Program-made: the position numbers and the translations under genes
Part shown: positions 7,221 to 16,542 of the stretch, piece by piece
Layout: each line of letters begins with the position of its first letter
Position numbering within the stretch: the first letter of the stretch is position 1
From: Flavobacteriaceae bacterium
GTDB lineage: Bacteria; Bacteroidota; Bacteroidia; Flavobacteriales; Weeksellaceae
Assembly (NCBI GenBank): GCA_031276535.1
Contig: JAISMV010000037.1
Span: 1 to 38,929, forward strand
DNA: 38,929 bases
Direction: 5' to 3'
The notes under the pieces: model-generated
Told to the model about the DNA's origin: nothing
Database searches by the model: none
The model's input: only the letters and a program-made list of their open reading frames with translations

Positions 7221-8323
7221 AATTTTGAAATTATTTTACAAATATGCTCCATTTCTTCTTCTGTTAAAACCGGGCTCATGGGCAAGCTCAGCACTTCTCC
7301 GCTCAATTTTTCGGTGAGAGGTAAAGATAACAAATTATAAGAAGAATAGGCTTCTTGTTTATGTGGTGGAACCGGATAGTGAATTAAAGTCTGAATATTG
7401 TTGCGGGACAGATATTCCTGAAGTTCATCTCTTTTTTCCGACCGGATTACAAATAAATGCCAGACATGGCTTTTATTAACCGGACAATCCGATATAAAAG
7501 GAAGTATTATTTCCGGATTCTTAATGTTTTCCAGATAATAATTCGCGACTTTTCTCCTTTTTTCGTTTTCTCTGTCAACATATTTTAATTTGATGTCAAG
7601 CACGGCTGCCTGTAGTTCATCTAACCGGCTATTCAACCCCTGATATTTGTTTATATATTTCTTTGATGATCCATAATTTGCCAAAATCCTTACTGTTTCA
7701 GCCAGCTGATCATCCCGGGTACTCACAGCCCCGGAATCCCCTAATGCTCCCAAATTTTTTCCGGGATAGAAACTAAACCCTGCGGCATCTCCCAAATTCC
7801 CGGTTTTGATACCGTTCCATTCAGCTCCGATCGCCTGGGCATTATCTTCAACGATCTTTAAGTTGTATTTTTCTGCCAGTATTCTTAATTCTTCGGAAAA
7901 TACCACTTGTCCATATAAATGAACGATCATAATGGCTTTTGTTCTCGAAGTTATTTTTTCCTCTATTTTAGATATATCAATATTGAATGTTTGTGGATCC
8001 GGTTCAACAAAGACAGGAACCAAACCGTTATCTGAAATGGCAAGAACGGACGCAATGTAGGTGTTTGCCGGAACTATCACCTCATCTTCTGACTGCATAA
8101 CTCCCAATTCTTTATAAGCCTTAAAAATCAGGCGTAATGCATCCAATCCGTTTGCAACTCCGATAGTATTTTTCACACCGATATAATTCGCCAGATCTGA
8201 TTCAAAATTTTCAACTTCTTTTCCTAACAGATACCAACCTGACCGGAAAACCTGCAGTAATTTCGCTTCAATTTCTTTTTGATATTGAAGATTTATTTTT
8301 TGTAGGTCTAAAAATTTTATCAT
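7217..8323 (-). CDS. fdtB: DegT/DnrJ/EryC1-type sugar aminotransferase (FdtB/QdtB-like)
   Basis: A PLP-dependent aminotransferase (368 residues) that should convert a dTDP-3-keto-6-deoxyhexose into the 3-amino sugar using glutamate. [15 protein letters not shown] and [14 protein letters not shown] are typical of the family start. Asp160 in [10 protein letters not shown] should contact the pyridine nitrogen, and Lys189 in [17 protein letters not shown] is the PLP lysine. The match is to the 3-aminotransferases FdtB/QdtB rather than to 4-aminotransferases, and an FdtA-type isomerase in the same locus supports that. The start overlaps the upstream membrane protein gene by 56 bp, an unusually long overlap. 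Fuc3N and Qui3N cannot be distinguished from this gene. Confidence 0.88.
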   Translation of the reverse strand: MIKFLDLQKINLQYQKEIEAKLLQVFRSGWYLLGKEVENFESDLANYIGVKNTIGVANGLDALRLIFKAYKELGVMQSEDEVIVPANTYIASVLAISDNGLVPVFVEPDPQTFNIDISKIEEKITSRTKAIMIVHLYGQVVFSEELRILAEKYNLKIVEDNAQAIGAEWNGIKTGNLGDAAGFSFYPGKNLGALGDSGAVSTRDDQLAETVRILANYGSSKKYINKYQGLNSRLDELQAAVLDIKLKYVDRENEKRRKVANYYLENIKNPEIILPFISDCPVNKSHVWHLFVIRSEKRDELQEYLSRNNIQTLIHYPVPPHKQEAYSSYNLLSLPLTEKLSGEVLSLPMSPVLTEEEMEHICKIISKF

Positions 8324-9566
8324 GGTTTAGAATATGCTTTTTAAAAATCGGAGAAAATAACAAAATGAGGACTGTTAATGAATATGCTACATAAAACAGA
8401 CTATACCTTAATCTTAAATATTCTGCCTGTGTAATAAAAAAACCTTCTCCTATTTCGTAATTATCTTTAAAATCTAAAATTAAAAACGGAAACTTTAATG
8501 GGATAAACAAAATAAAGCAACTTGTTATCCAAACATAATCTTTCCCGAACAGATTTAAGTCTAAAATCTCATCTAAAAGAACCGGTAATAAAATACAAAG
8601 TATTCTTGTAACATCAGTTCCTGAAAATATTAAGAAAGGAAAAAGACAAACTATAAATACAAATTTATGTGTTATTTTCTTATCTTCAATGATTTTCTTT
8701 AAATAAAAAATCCAATAGCCTGAAAAAACCACAAACATACATGCTAATAATCGGATATAGAAAGTATAATTAAAGATGTTCTTATTAACCCAAAATAAAA
8801 TAGTATCTATTCCACTATCCCGGAAATTAATATCAAGATATTGAATTAACAAAAATCTGTAAAAAATATAACCGGCAAGTATAACACTTATAGAGGATAC
8901 ACACCATAAATATTTTTTTTTCTCTTTGCTAAATGAATTCCCTGAAAAAAACAGGGAATATATGATCGTTGAGAAAAAGTAAATTACTCCTATTAATATC
9001 GTTGCTTCTTTAAATGGTAAAAAAGAAAGGGTCAAAATTAATATTAATAGGGGTCTATTATATAAACATATAACCCAACATAGATAAAGAAACAAAACAC
9101 CGTCCACATTCATCGGATAAAAGAGTGTGAGCCGAAATGGCATTTGAGGGGTAAGTAATAAACAGAAAGCAAAAATCAACGCTATAATACCATTTTTAAC
9201 TTTCCATTTATATAGTAAGGAAATAAGTCCTATGAAAAAACATACTAAATTTATAGTTGTAAATGCTGAAAATTTATCGGTTTTTAATAAAGATGCTATA
9301 TAAGGCACTCCTATTCTTTGGTTAAAAGGAGCGCCTTCTTTAAACAATTCTTTATATGTTGTGATATCCGCTTTTTTATTTAGGTTTATATCTTTTGCTG
9401 AAACAATTTCACTCGGATCATCCATGAAATTTTCATATATTGCATTGTAATATGTTCCGTCCCAACCTAACCCATTGTTTTTTTCTATTCTATGCTGAAA
9501 CTGGAACACAAAGGCTATATACAAGAGAATCACCGATATAAGAGATATTGTTATTCCTTTTTTCAT
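8268..9566 (-). CDS. Polytopic membrane protein, GT-C-like or polymerase candidate
   Basis: A 432-residue inner-membrane protein with about 10-12 hydrophobic segments. After the first (residues about 7-24) comes a hydrophilic loop containing [20 protein letters not shown] and, later, [17 protein letters not shown]. An acidic, aromatic-rich first loop (here WDGTYY) is typical of GT-C enzymes, which use lipid-phosphate sugars on the periplasmic side. On that basis it could add a side-chain sugar, and a polymerase role is an alternative. I do not recognise a specific family. It is 109 bp downstream of the ketoacyl synthase gene, and its last 56 bp overlap the fdtB-like gene. Its codons are very AT-rich, as is common in O-antigen loci. 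Confidence 0.65.
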   Translation of the reverse strand: MKKGITISLISVILLYIAFVFQFQHRIEKNNGLGWDGTYYNAIYENFMDDPSEIVSAKDINLNKKADITTYKELFKEGAPFNQRIGVPYIASLLKTDKFSAFTTINLVCFFIGLISLLYKWKVKNGIIALIFAFCLLLTPQMPFRLTLFYPMNVDGVLFLYLCWVICLYNRPLLILILTLSFLPFKEATILIGVIYFFSTIIYSLFFSGNSFSKEKKKYLWCVSSISVILAGYIFYRFLLIQYLDINFRDSGIDTILFWVNKNIFNYTFYIRLLACMFVVFSGYWIFYLKKIIEDKKITHKFVFIVCLFPFLIFSGTDVTRILCILLPVLLDEILDLNLFGKDYVWITSCFILFIPLKFPFLILDFKDNYEIGEGFFITQAEYLRLRYSLFYVAYSLTVLILLFSPIFKKHILNHDKIFRPTKNKSSISKRN

Positions 9567-9675
9567 AAATAAAACTAACTTCTTAAATTAACCGGGAAAA
9601 TCCTTCCGTTCTATACATGAGAAAGAGAATTTAATACTTATTGATTTTTGACATTAAAAACTTTATCATCGTTTT

Positions 9676-10653
9676 TTAATTTTTATACAGACAAACAGCT
9701 CCCCAGGAATATCCAACTCCGAAGCCGGCTATTAAAATTTTATCTTTATTCCGGTTTTCGCTAATTAAATTTTTTAATGCTATGGGAATTGTTGATGAAA
9801 CTGTATTTCCATATTCAGCCATATCAATGATAAACTTTTCTTTAGGGATTTTTATTATTTTTCTCAAATATTCTAACATAAAAGTATTAGCCTGATGAAA
9901 TAAAAACTGATCTACCGTATCTCGGGTTTCTTTGTTTTTTTCTAAATTTTCTAAGATCATGGGGGGAATTTCTTTTGCTGTAAATCTAAATATTTCCGGA
10001 CCATTCATATAAAGAAAATTATCATTAGGCTCTGTAATATCGTCTGTTTTCGCTTTCCTCATAGCTCCGTTTTTTACGATTAGGTTTTCATAACCGCTCC
10101 CATCGCTTCCTAAGGAAAATTCTCCTATTTCATATAGTCCATCATCAGAAATTAACGTGGCTGTGGCTGCATCTCCAAAAATAGATATGTTTCCTTTATC
10201 CGCATGGTGTGTGTGTTTGGAATACATTTCCGCGGTTACTAAAAGTACATTTTTTGCTATTTTTGAAATGACTAACCCTTTCGCCAAAGATAATCCATAA
10301 ACATAGCCGGAACATCCCTGATTGATATCAACAGCCGCACAAGAGGTAGGCAGCCCTGCCCGGTTTTGAACGATACACGCGGTTGTAGGGAGATAATAAT
10401 CCGGAGATTGTGTACATATGATTAAATAGTCTATTGTCGTTTTTTCTATCTGATATTCTTCACAAAGATTATTGATTGCTTCCAAAGCCATGTCCGAAAC
10501 AAACTGATCTTTTTCTGTGATATGTCTGTTCTTAATTCCTATTTTGGAGATAATCTTTTCGCCGTTCCACTCAGGAAATAAGTTTTCTATATCCTGATTA
10601 GTTATTTTTTTTGCCGGTAAATAATATGAAATATGTTTAATATACGCATTCAT
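9676..10653 (-). CDS. 3-oxoacyl-ACP synthase III family protein (FabH-like)
   Basis: 325 residues with the thiolase-like KAS III fold. The catalytic triad is intact: Cys114 in NQGCSGYVYG, His253 in LFHQANTF and Asn283 in YGNTVSSTIP. FGDAATATLIS at about 159-169 is a further family motif. KAS III enzymes condense an acyl-CoA with malonyl-ACP to give a 3-oxoacyl-ACP. Its place inside a polysaccharide operon, with its start base overlapping the stop of a dedicated ACP gene, argues against housekeeping fatty acid synthesis. It more likely builds a short acyl group for a sugar, with the GNAT protein as transferase. Only family and active site are direct evidence. Confidence 0.9.
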   Translation of the reverse strand: MNAYIKHISYYLPAKKITNQDIENLFPEWNGEKIISKIGIKNRHITEKDQFVSDMALEAINNLCEEYQIEKTTIDYLIICTQSPDYYLPTTACIVQNRAGLPTSCAAVDINQGCSGYVYGLSLAKGLVISKIAKNVLLVTAEMYSKHTHHADKGNISIFGDAATATLISDDGLYEIGEFSLGSDGSGYENLIVKNGAMRKAKTDDITEPNDNFLYMNGPEIFRFTAKEIPPMILENLEKNKETRDTVDQFLFHQANTFMLEYLRKIIKIPKEKFIIDMAEYGNTVSSTIPIALKNLISENRNKDKILIAGFGVGYSWGAVCLYKN

Positions 10654-10874
10654 TATCTATTTTTTTGAATAAATTCAAATAAATCCTTAATTGATTTAAA
10701 ATTAGACAACTCTTTTATGTTTATATTAACCTTATATTCTTCTTCTATCATCATTTGTATGGTAACGGCAGTCAAAGAATCCCAAAAATCCGCATTTATG
10801 TAATCTGTTTCCGGTAAAACGGTTTCTGTTGTATCTTCTAATTGATTTTTAAAAAAATTGATAAACTCCTCCAT
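10653..10874 (-). CDS. Acyl carrier protein
   Basis: A 73-residue acidic protein with the ACP four-helix pattern. Ser33 in FWDSLTAV is the phosphopantetheine attachment site (DSL motif). It is more divergent than the housekeeping AcpP, which is usually almost invariant around DSLDxVE. Its stop codon overlaps the start of the KAS III gene by one base, and the GNAT gene ends 15 bp upstream. This tight packing suggests that the three work together. No phosphopantetheinyl transferase gene is nearby, so the cell's general AcpS would have to load it. Confidence 0.9.
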   Translation of the reverse strand: MEEFINFFKNQLEDTTETVLPETDYINADFWDSLTAVTIQMMIEEEYKVNINIKELSNFKSIKDLFEFIQKNR

Positions 10875-10889
10875 GATATGTCTGTTTTT

Positions 10890-11414
10890 TTACTGAAATA
10901 ATTTCTCAAATCTGTTTTTAGTCTCCTGAAAACTTTCTTTTGTTAACTCAAAATATATATTTAAATCATCTTGTTTTATAATTTGAGGATTGTATTTTTT
11001 ATGATAATTAATTACTGATTTATTTTTTTTTCTTACTTCAAAGTTTAATTTTTTATAATTCAGAGTATCAAATATAAACCTTTTCACAAGAAAATCAACT
11101 TTTATAGAATTGATAGGATTTTTTAACGAGGGGGATGAAATCCAACTTCCAATCTCAACAGTGTCCGGACCTATATTATAAACCCGATAGGTTGCAAATT
11201 TATTCCCATCTTCGTCCAAAGCAATAAAGTAAAATTCTTCTTTTCGTTTTTCCCTTTGTTTGTATTTTTCTAACCATTCAACCTGAACCGACAGATCCCC
11301 GGAAGTCACACTAATAAATCTTGATTTTTTCAAGTCATTTCTTAGTTCAAGAATAAACCCGGCATCTTCAATTTCAGCTAATCTCAGAACTATTCCAAAA
11401 TCTTTTATTTCCAT
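10890..11414 (-). CDS. GNAT-family N-acyltransferase
   Basis: 174 residues of the GCN5-related acyltransferase fold, RimJ/PseH-like. LRLAEIEDAGFILELRND is the first strand and helix. VEIGSWISSP followed by FLVKRFIFDTL and FEVRKKNKSVINYHKKY is the typical central strand and cofactor-binding region, ending in the N-x2-S-x3-Y pattern. It should acylate the amino group made by the FdtB-like enzyme. Whether the donor is acetyl-CoA or an acyl-ACP is not visible in the sequence, but the ACP gene 15 bp downstream makes an ACP-borne acyl plausible. It overlaps the fdtA-like gene by 10 bp. Known FdtC/QdtC acetyltransferases are left-handed beta-helix proteins, so this one would be a non-homologous replacement. 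Confidence 0.82.
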   Translation of the reverse strand: MEIKDFGIVLRLAEIEDAGFILELRNDLKKSRFISVTSGDLSVQVEWLEKYKQREKRKEEFYFIALDEDGNKFATYRVYNIGPDTVEIGSWISSPSLKNPINSIKVDFLVKRFIFDTLNYKKLNFEVRKKNKSVINYHKKYNPQIIKQDDLNIYFELTKESFQETKNRFEKLFQ

Positions 11415-11803
11415 TTTTTAAATTCGTTATAATCCCGGATATAATCGTCTTCTACATAATGTTCGGATGCCAGACATAAAAGCACCGCATTATGAGAAAA
11501 CTTAATATCTCTCCATATTTTAGCGGGGATATATAATCCTTTTTCCGGAGAGTCCAGAATGAATGTTTCTTTGTTTCCGGAAGTATCTTCCGTAGTAAAT
11601 TCAATAACCCCGGAAACAGCAAATATAAACTGTTCCAACTCTTTATGAGCGTGCCCTCCTCTCTGCACATCATGGGGAGTGAAATAGGTCCAATAGACTC
11701 TTTTTATTTCAAAAGGCACATTGTCCAACTCTTCCGCAACGGTAATATATCCTAAAGTTGATGAGCCTATTTTTGAGAGATTTATAACATATGGTTTTTT
11801 CAT
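11405..11803 (-). CDS. fdtA: dTDP-4-keto-6-deoxyhexose 3,4-ketoisomerase (FdtA/QdtA-like)
   Basis: A 132-residue single-domain cupin of the WxcM/FdtA group. It moves the keto group of dTDP-4-keto-6-deoxyglucose from C4 to C3, preparing the sugar for C3 amination. VPFEIKRVYWTYF followed by RGGHAHKELEQF carries the catalytic histidines of the family, and GLYIPAKIWRDI is the usual closing strand. The segment before the core reads STLGYITV where most members have a DxRGxL-type motif, a small divergence worth noting. Whether the product has galacto (FdtA) or gluco (QdtA) configuration cannot be decided here. The stop is 2 bp from the wzt start upstream. Confidence 0.88.
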   Translation of the reverse strand: MKKPYVINLSKIGSSTLGYITVAEELDNVPFEIKRVYWTYFTPHDVQRGGHAHKELEQFIFAVSGVIEFTTEDTSGNKETFILDSPEKGLYIPAKIWRDIKFSHNAVLLCLASEHYVEDDYIRDYNEFKKWK

Positions 11804-11805
11804 AA

Positions 11806-13077
11806 TTACTCTTTTGTTATAAATTTATTAAAAAAATTCAATTCCGGTCTGATAATACCCGGAAGTAATCCGCTATTGCCCCCCATAGATTCATTCAATA
11901 TTTCAAACTGAATTATTTCGTCTTTTATATATAAGGAATATCTCTGGTCTTCTCCAAAAATCAACTTAAACTTATATATCCCTGCATTCAGCAAGTTGGG
12001 AGGAATTTGTCCTTTTACTTCATAAATTCCCTGTCTGGAATCTTTATGGGTAGTAATTAATTCTCCTACATGAAATATAACTATTTCGTCTGAATTTTTT
12101 AATTCAAAGGTAGCATCTAAATTTACATTAGGCTTGTAGTTATAAAATTCCAATTTAAACTCAACCCCTGATGAGATTGTTAAATACTCTCCTACAACAG
12201 GTTTTGTAGTAAATTTTAATATTCTGATGTTTTGGTTTCCCGGGGCTTTTTCAATATCGCCTTCATGTTCAAAAAAAGAGGATATTTCCGTCGATTTCTG
12301 GTAGTGTTCTACAGAATCCAGTACTGCTCCTGAATAGGAAATCATCCCATGCTGCATAACTATCCCTTTTGTACAAAGTTGTTTCATTGCCGCCATATTA
12401 TGGCTGACGAATAAGACCGTTCTTCCTTCATTTACACTTACATCCTTCATTTTCCCCAGACATTTTTTTTGAAACTCGGCATCTCCTACTGCCAAGACTT
12501 CGTCTATTACTAAAATTTCTGGCTCTAAATGCGCTGCTACGGCAAAAGCCAGACGCACGTACATTCCCGAAGAATATCTTTTAACCGGGGTATCTATGTA
12601 TCTTTCCACTCCGGAAAAATCTACTATTTCATCAAATTTAGACCGGATCTCTTTTTTTGTCATTCCTAAAATGGCTCCATTCAGATAGACATTTTCTCTG
12701 CCTGTAAGTTCCGGATGGAATCCTGTACCTACTTCCAACAAAGATGCTATCCTTCCATTAACTTTAATGGACCCGGATGTAGGGGAGGTTGTCTTGGATA
12801 AGATTTTTAATAATGTAGACTTTCCTGCGCCATTTTTACCTATAATTCCCAATACTTCTCCCTTTTCAACTTCAAAATTTACATCTTTCAACGCCCACAC
12901 ATACTCGGAAGTTCCTTTAGAAGCTCTGTCGTTGGTTTCTCCAATTCTGGCAAACGGATCTCCTTTCCCCGTAGTCTTCCACCACCATCTTTTCAAATCC
13001 TGCTGTAAGGTTCCGGTTCCTACCTGCCCTAATCTGTATAGTTTGGATATATTTTCTACTTTTATTGCTATACTCAT
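11806..13077 (-). CDS. wzt: Polysaccharide ABC transporter ATP-binding protein (Wzt-like)
   Basis: 423 residues in two parts. Residues 1 to about 265 form a nucleotide-binding domain with Walker A GKNGAGKST (80-88), the signature YSSGM (168-172) and Walker B ILVIDE (188-193), followed by the D-loop and the switch His in FVSHN. Residues from about 280 form a beta-rich extra domain (VEFKLEFYNYKPNVNLDATFEL, and so on) like the C-terminal domain of Wzt. In E. coli O8/O9a that domain recognises the end of the finished O-antigen chain. With Wzm it would flip the lipid-linked glycan across the inner membrane. The Wzm gene is 123 bp upstream. Confidence 0.92.
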   Translation of the reverse strand: MSIAIKVENISKLYRLGQVGTGTLQQDLKRWWWKTTGKGDPFARIGETNDRASKGTSEYVWALKDVNFEVEKGEVLGIIGKNGAGKSTLLKILSKTTSPTSGSIKVNGRIASLLEVGTGFHPELTGRENVYLNGAILGMTKKEIRSKFDEIVDFSGVERYIDTPVKRYSSGMYVRLAFAVAAHLEPEILVIDEVLAVGDAEFQKKCLGKMKDVSVNEGRTVLFVSHNMAAMKQLCTKGIVMQHGMISYSGAVLDSVEHYQKSTEISSFFEHEGDIEKAPGNQNIRILKFTTKPVVGEYLTISSGVEFKLEFYNYKPNVNLDATFELKNSDEIVIFHVGELITTHKDSRQGIYEVKGQIPPNLLNAGIYKFKLIFGEDQRYSLYIKDEIIQFEILNESMGGNSGLLPGIIRPELNFFNKFITKE

Positions 13078-13200
13078 GATTTAATAATGAATATCTGTAT
13101 TTTTCCTTTCCTTTATTTATTTGCTATTACGTTTTAGCAACAACATCCTTTTTCCGGTTCTCTCAAAGCCGTTAGGTTTTTCTTTTTCTAAAATAAATAC

Positions 13201-14061
13201 CTAGATCGTATCCATGAAACTTCTTTCCACCTTATTGAAAATCAGGATTCCAAAAAATATACCGAAAAACGCAAAGAGTGTACTATACAACAGTCCGGTG
13301 TAACTTAAAATGCCTTCCCCCAAACAGCCGTATTTAAAGGCTTCTATGATGGGAGATAAAGGATTCATCATAGCCACCCAATGAAATTTTTCCGGAAGTT
13401 TTTTATAAATCATGGAAATTGGATAAATAATAGGAGTTGCATACATTACCAATGAAATTCCAAATGATAAAAGATACGACAAATCCCTGTATTTGGTTGT
13501 CATGGAACTGATGATCATTCCTAATCCCAACCCGATACCTGCCATAAGAATCAATAAAAACGGCAGTAGGATAACAGCCCAGTTAGGATGTACATCTGCT
13601 CCTTCTATTATGAAATATATCCAGAATATCAGAAATAACAAAAACTGGATTCCGAATTTCAGCAGGCTTCCTACAACTATTGATAAAGGCATTATCAGCC
13701 TTGGGAAGTAAACTTTTCCGAAAATGGAGGCATTGTCCCTAAACACGGTGGATGTACCGTTTAAACAATCCTGAAAATAATTCCAAAGGGTTAATCCCGC
13801 CAGATAAAACAATATATTGGGAACTCCTCCGGTCGGTATTCCTGCTATGTTCCCAAAAACGACTGTAAACATCAGGGAGGTCAGAATCGGGTTTATAAAA
13901 AACCAAAGCGGTCCTAATATGGTTTGTTTGTAATTAGCCACAAAATTTCTTCTCACCATTAAAAACAGCAAATCCCTATAGCGCCACACTTCTTTCAGTT
14001 TGAAGTCAAACAGAGAGTGTTTTACGCTTATCTCTTCCGTCCAATGTTGATTAGTTTCCAT
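13201..14061 (-). CDS. wzm: Polysaccharide ABC transporter permease (Wzm-like)
   Basis: 286 residues with an amphipathic N-terminal segment and about six membrane helices, the ABC-2 permease layout. KEVWRYRDLLFLMVRRNFVANYKQTILGPLWF near the start is the family's most conserved part. It forms the channel through which Wzt drives export of the undecaprenyl-linked glycan. The presence of this pair implies the ABC-dependent route rather than a Wzx flippase. It is 15 bp from rmlA upstream. The 123 bp to wzt hold no clear promoter or hairpin. Confidence 0.93.
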   Translation of the reverse strand: METNQHWTEEISVKHSLFDFKLKEVWRYRDLLFLMVRRNFVANYKQTILGPLWFFINPILTSLMFTVVFGNIAGIPTGGVPNILFYLAGLTLWNYFQDCLNGTSTVFRDNASIFGKVYFPRLIMPLSIVVGSLLKFGIQFLLFLIFWIYFIIEGADVHPNWAVILLPFLLILMAGIGLGLGMIISSMTTKYRDLSYLLSFGISLVMYATPIIYPISMIYKKLPEKFHWVAMMNPLSPIIEAFKYGCLGEGILSYTGLLYSTLFAFFGIFFGILIFNKVERSFMDTI

Positions 14062-14076
14062 TCATTTACAAAGTTT

Positions 14077-14946
14077 TTAGTGTTTGTAATACGTAATATT
14101 TTTCAGATATTTTCCATATCCGCTCTTACCGTATTTATCTGCAATTTCATATAGTTTTTCTCTGGTAATAAATCCACGTTTATATGCTGTTTCTTCAATG
14201 CATCCGATTTTTATTCCCTGTCTTTTTTCAATGACCCGAATGTACTCCGTTGCATCATGAAGGGAATCAAAGGTTCCTGTATCCAGCCAGGCGGTTCCTC
14301 TGTCCATAACGCCGACTTCCAGTTTTCCTCTTTCGAGATAAATTTTGTTTACATCTGTGATCTCATATTCTCCTCTTTCGGAAGGCTTCAGGCTTTTGGA
14401 TATTTCAACCACCTGATTATCATAAAAATATAATCCGGGAACTGCATAATTAGATTTTGGCTTATCGGGCTTCTCTTCTATTGAGATTGCTTTCATTGCT
14501 TCATCAAATTCAACCACGCCGTATCTTTCCGGATCGTTTACATGGTAGGCAAATACTATGGCTCCTTCGGGATTGGTCTTTTCCCGTAATAGTTTTCCTA
14601 ATCCGGAACCATAAAAAATATTATCTCCCAGTATCAGCGCCACGGAGTCGTTTCCTATAAATTCTTCTCCTATTACAAAAGCTTGTGCCAATCCATTGGG
14701 TTCATACTGTATCGCATAGGTCAATTTACAACCAAAACCGGAACCATCTCCCAGCAGTTTTTTAAAGTTCTCCTGATCGTGCGGTGTGGTAATGATCAGA
14801 ATATCTCTTATTTCTGCTTCCATTAGCACCGATAACGGATAATAAATCATAGGTTTATCATATACCGGCATCAACTGCTTGCTCACGGCAATGGTAAGCG
14901 GATATAGTCGGGTTCCTGAGCCTCCTGCTAATATAATTCCTTTCAT
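14077..14946 (-). CDS. rmlA: Glucose-1-phosphate thymidylyltransferase
   Basis: RmlA makes dTDP-glucose from glucose-1-phosphate and dTTP, the first step toward all dTDP-6-deoxy sugars. The N-terminal [11 protein letters not shown] (about 8-18) is the nucleotide-binding signature, followed by [26 protein letters not shown] and GTAWLDTGT are further hallmarks. Length (289) is normal. Its start overlaps the end of the lipoprotein gene by 4 bp (ATGA). Usually rmlA adjoins rmlC, rmlD and rmlB. Here only rmlB is present, fitting use of the intermediate for an amino sugar rather than rhamnose. Confidence 0.97.
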   Translation of the reverse strand: MKGIILAGGSGTRLYPLTIAVSKQLMPVYDKPMIYYPLSVLMEAEIRDILIITTPHDQENFKKLLGDGSGFGCKLTYAIQYEPNGLAQAFVIGEEFIGNDSVALILGDNIFYGSGLGKLLREKTNPEGAIVFAYHVNDPERYGVVEFDEAMKAISIEEKPDKPKSNYAVPGLYFYDNQVVEISKSLKPSERGEYEITDVNKIYLERGKLEVGVMDRGTAWLDTGTFDSLHDATEYIRVIEKRQGIKIGCIEETAYKRGFITREKLYEIADKYGKSGYGKYLKNITYYKH

Positions 14947-15473
14947 TTTATTGTGAATGTGTTAAATATAGCATTATAATCTGATATGTCCGTATTCTGT
15001 TTATTTTCTACAATTTGCACGAACAGAGTTTTGTCATTTTCCTGAATCACGCTTATTTTCCCATAAACTTTATTTCGGGTATCGTCTGCTTCATACGTGG
15101 TGGTTATAGCATTGTATTTTCCCAGTCTGGTGTTTTTCTTTTCTTCCAACACGTTAAAAGTAACTTTCTGATAAAAAAACTGCAATTGTTTTATCTGGCT
15201 GTCCAGTATGGAGTCCGTAGATCCTGCTTTTTTCAAAATACCTATAGCCAGAGAGCTTTCTATTTTATAGTTGGAATATTTATCCAGCTCTAAATATCTT
15301 CCTTCATCTCTGGTATAATCCTGTTTTACTTTCCATCCGGCAGGTAGATTGAAAGAGACTCCTTCTTTCTGATAGATTTCTGCCGGTGATTTTTTAGTAT
15401 TTTTTTCTTCTTTTTTTGAACAGGAGAAAATCAAAACCAATACGGAAAACAATAATGCATATCCTTTTTTCAT
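14943..15473 (-). CDS. Predicted lipoprotein within the rml operon
   Basis: 176 residues of unknown function. A type II signal peptide ends at LIFSC (Cys18), followed by a Lys/Ser/Glu-rich linker. The mature part begins with [16 protein letters not shown] and has alternating beta-strands and a long helix, reminiscent of the PsbP/DcrB-like fold; that resemblance is tentative. It lies 6 bp after rmlB and overlaps rmlA by 4 bp, so it is cotranscribed with sugar-nucleotide genes although it should be an envelope protein. A link to glycan export or anchoring is possible but nothing in the sequence shows it. Confidence 0.8.
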   Translation of the reverse strand: MKKGYALLFSVLVLIFSCSKKEEKNTKKSPAEIYQKEGVSFNLPAGWKVKQDYTRDEGRYLELDKYSNYKIESSLAIGILKKAGSTDSILDSQIKQLQFFYQKVTFNVLEEKKNTRLGKYNAITTTYEADDTRNKVYGKISVIQENDKTLFVQIVENKQNTDISDYNAIFNTFTIK

Positions 15474-15479
15474 AACCGT

Positions 15480-16532
15480 TTATTTTAGGTCGTATTGTTC
15501 TTCATAGTACTTCTGGTATGCTCCGCTGGTAACATGATTCAACCATTCCTGATTTTCCATATACCAATCTATGGTTTTTGCCAAACCTTCTTCAAAAGTT
15601 ACGGAAGGCTTCCAGCCCAATTCTTTATTTATTTTCGTCGCATCAATGGCATAACGCAGATCATGTCCCGGACGGTCTTTTACGAAGGTTATCAGTTTCG
15701 CGCTTTCTCCTTCGGGTCTTTCTAGTTTTTTGTCCATCAGGTTACATAATACATGAACCAAATCAATATTTTTCCACTCATTAAAGCCTCCTATATTATA
15801 ATTTTCTTTATTCTTACCGTGATGGAAAACCAGATCTATGGCAACGGCATGATCTACAACGTATAGCCAATCCCGGGTATAGTTTCCGTCTCCGTACACA
15901 GGTAAGGGTTTGTGGTGGATAATATTGTGAATCATCAACGGAATCAGCTTTTCCGGAAAATGATTGGGTCCGTAATTATTAGAACAATTGGTAATTACTA
16001 TCGGTAGATCATACGTGTCTGCATAAGCTCTTACAAAATGATCGGAAGAAGCTTTGGATGCCGAATAGGGAGAATGCGGATCGTATCGGGTATCTTCTGT
16101 AAAAAAGCCTGTTTTTCCCAAAGCGCCATAAACTTCATCCGTGGATACGTGATGAAACCGCTTTCCTTTAAAATCTTCTTTCCAGATATTTTTTGCCGCA
16201 TTCAGGAGGTTTACGGTTCCTACGACGTTGGTTTTAACAAAATCCAAAGGAGATGTAATGGAACGGTCTACATGAGATTCCGCCGCTAAATGAATAATTC
16301 CGTCCGGGCGGAAATCCGAAAAAATCCGGTTTATATGCTGCTCGTCTGTAATATCCGCTTTTATAAACTGATAATTAGGGCTGGTTTCTACATCTTTCAG
16401 ATTCTCCAGATTACCGGCATACGTCAGTGCGTCCAGATTTAAAATCGTATATTCCGGATATTGTTTTACAAACCTTCGGACAACGTGTGATCCTATAAAA
16501 CCCGCTCCACCTGTGATTATAATTTTTTTCAT
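15480..16532 (-). CDS. rmlB: dTDP-glucose 4,6-dehydratase
   Basis: RmlB converts dTDP-glucose into dTDP-4-keto-6-deoxy-D-glucose. It is a short-chain dehydrogenase-type enzyme with the NAD-binding GGAGFIGSH (8-16), the catalytic TDE triplet (131-133) and the YSASK motif with Tyr156 and Lys160. Length 350 is typical. Its product is the branch point: with the FdtA-like isomerase and FdtB-like aminotransferase downstream, it would feed Fuc3N or Qui3N synthesis. The gene begins 10 bp after ugd ends. Confidence 0.97.
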   Translation of the reverse strand: MKKIIITGGAGFIGSHVVRRFVKQYPEYTILNLDALTYAGNLENLKDVETSPNYQFIKADITDEQHINRIFSDFRPDGIIHLAAESHVDRSITSPLDFVKTNVVGTVNLLNAAKNIWKEDFKGKRFHHVSTDEVYGALGKTGFFTEDTRYDPHSPYSASKASSDHFVRAYADTYDLPIVITNCSNNYGPNHFPEKLIPLMIHNIIHHKPLPVYGDGNYTRDWLYVVDHAVAIDLVFHHGKNKENYNIGGFNEWKNIDLVHVLCNLMDKKLERPEGESAKLITFVKDRPGHDLRYAIDATKINKELGWKPSVTFEEGLAKTIDWYMENQEWLNHVTSGAYQKYYEEQYDLK

Positions 16533-16542
16533 CGGACTTGTT

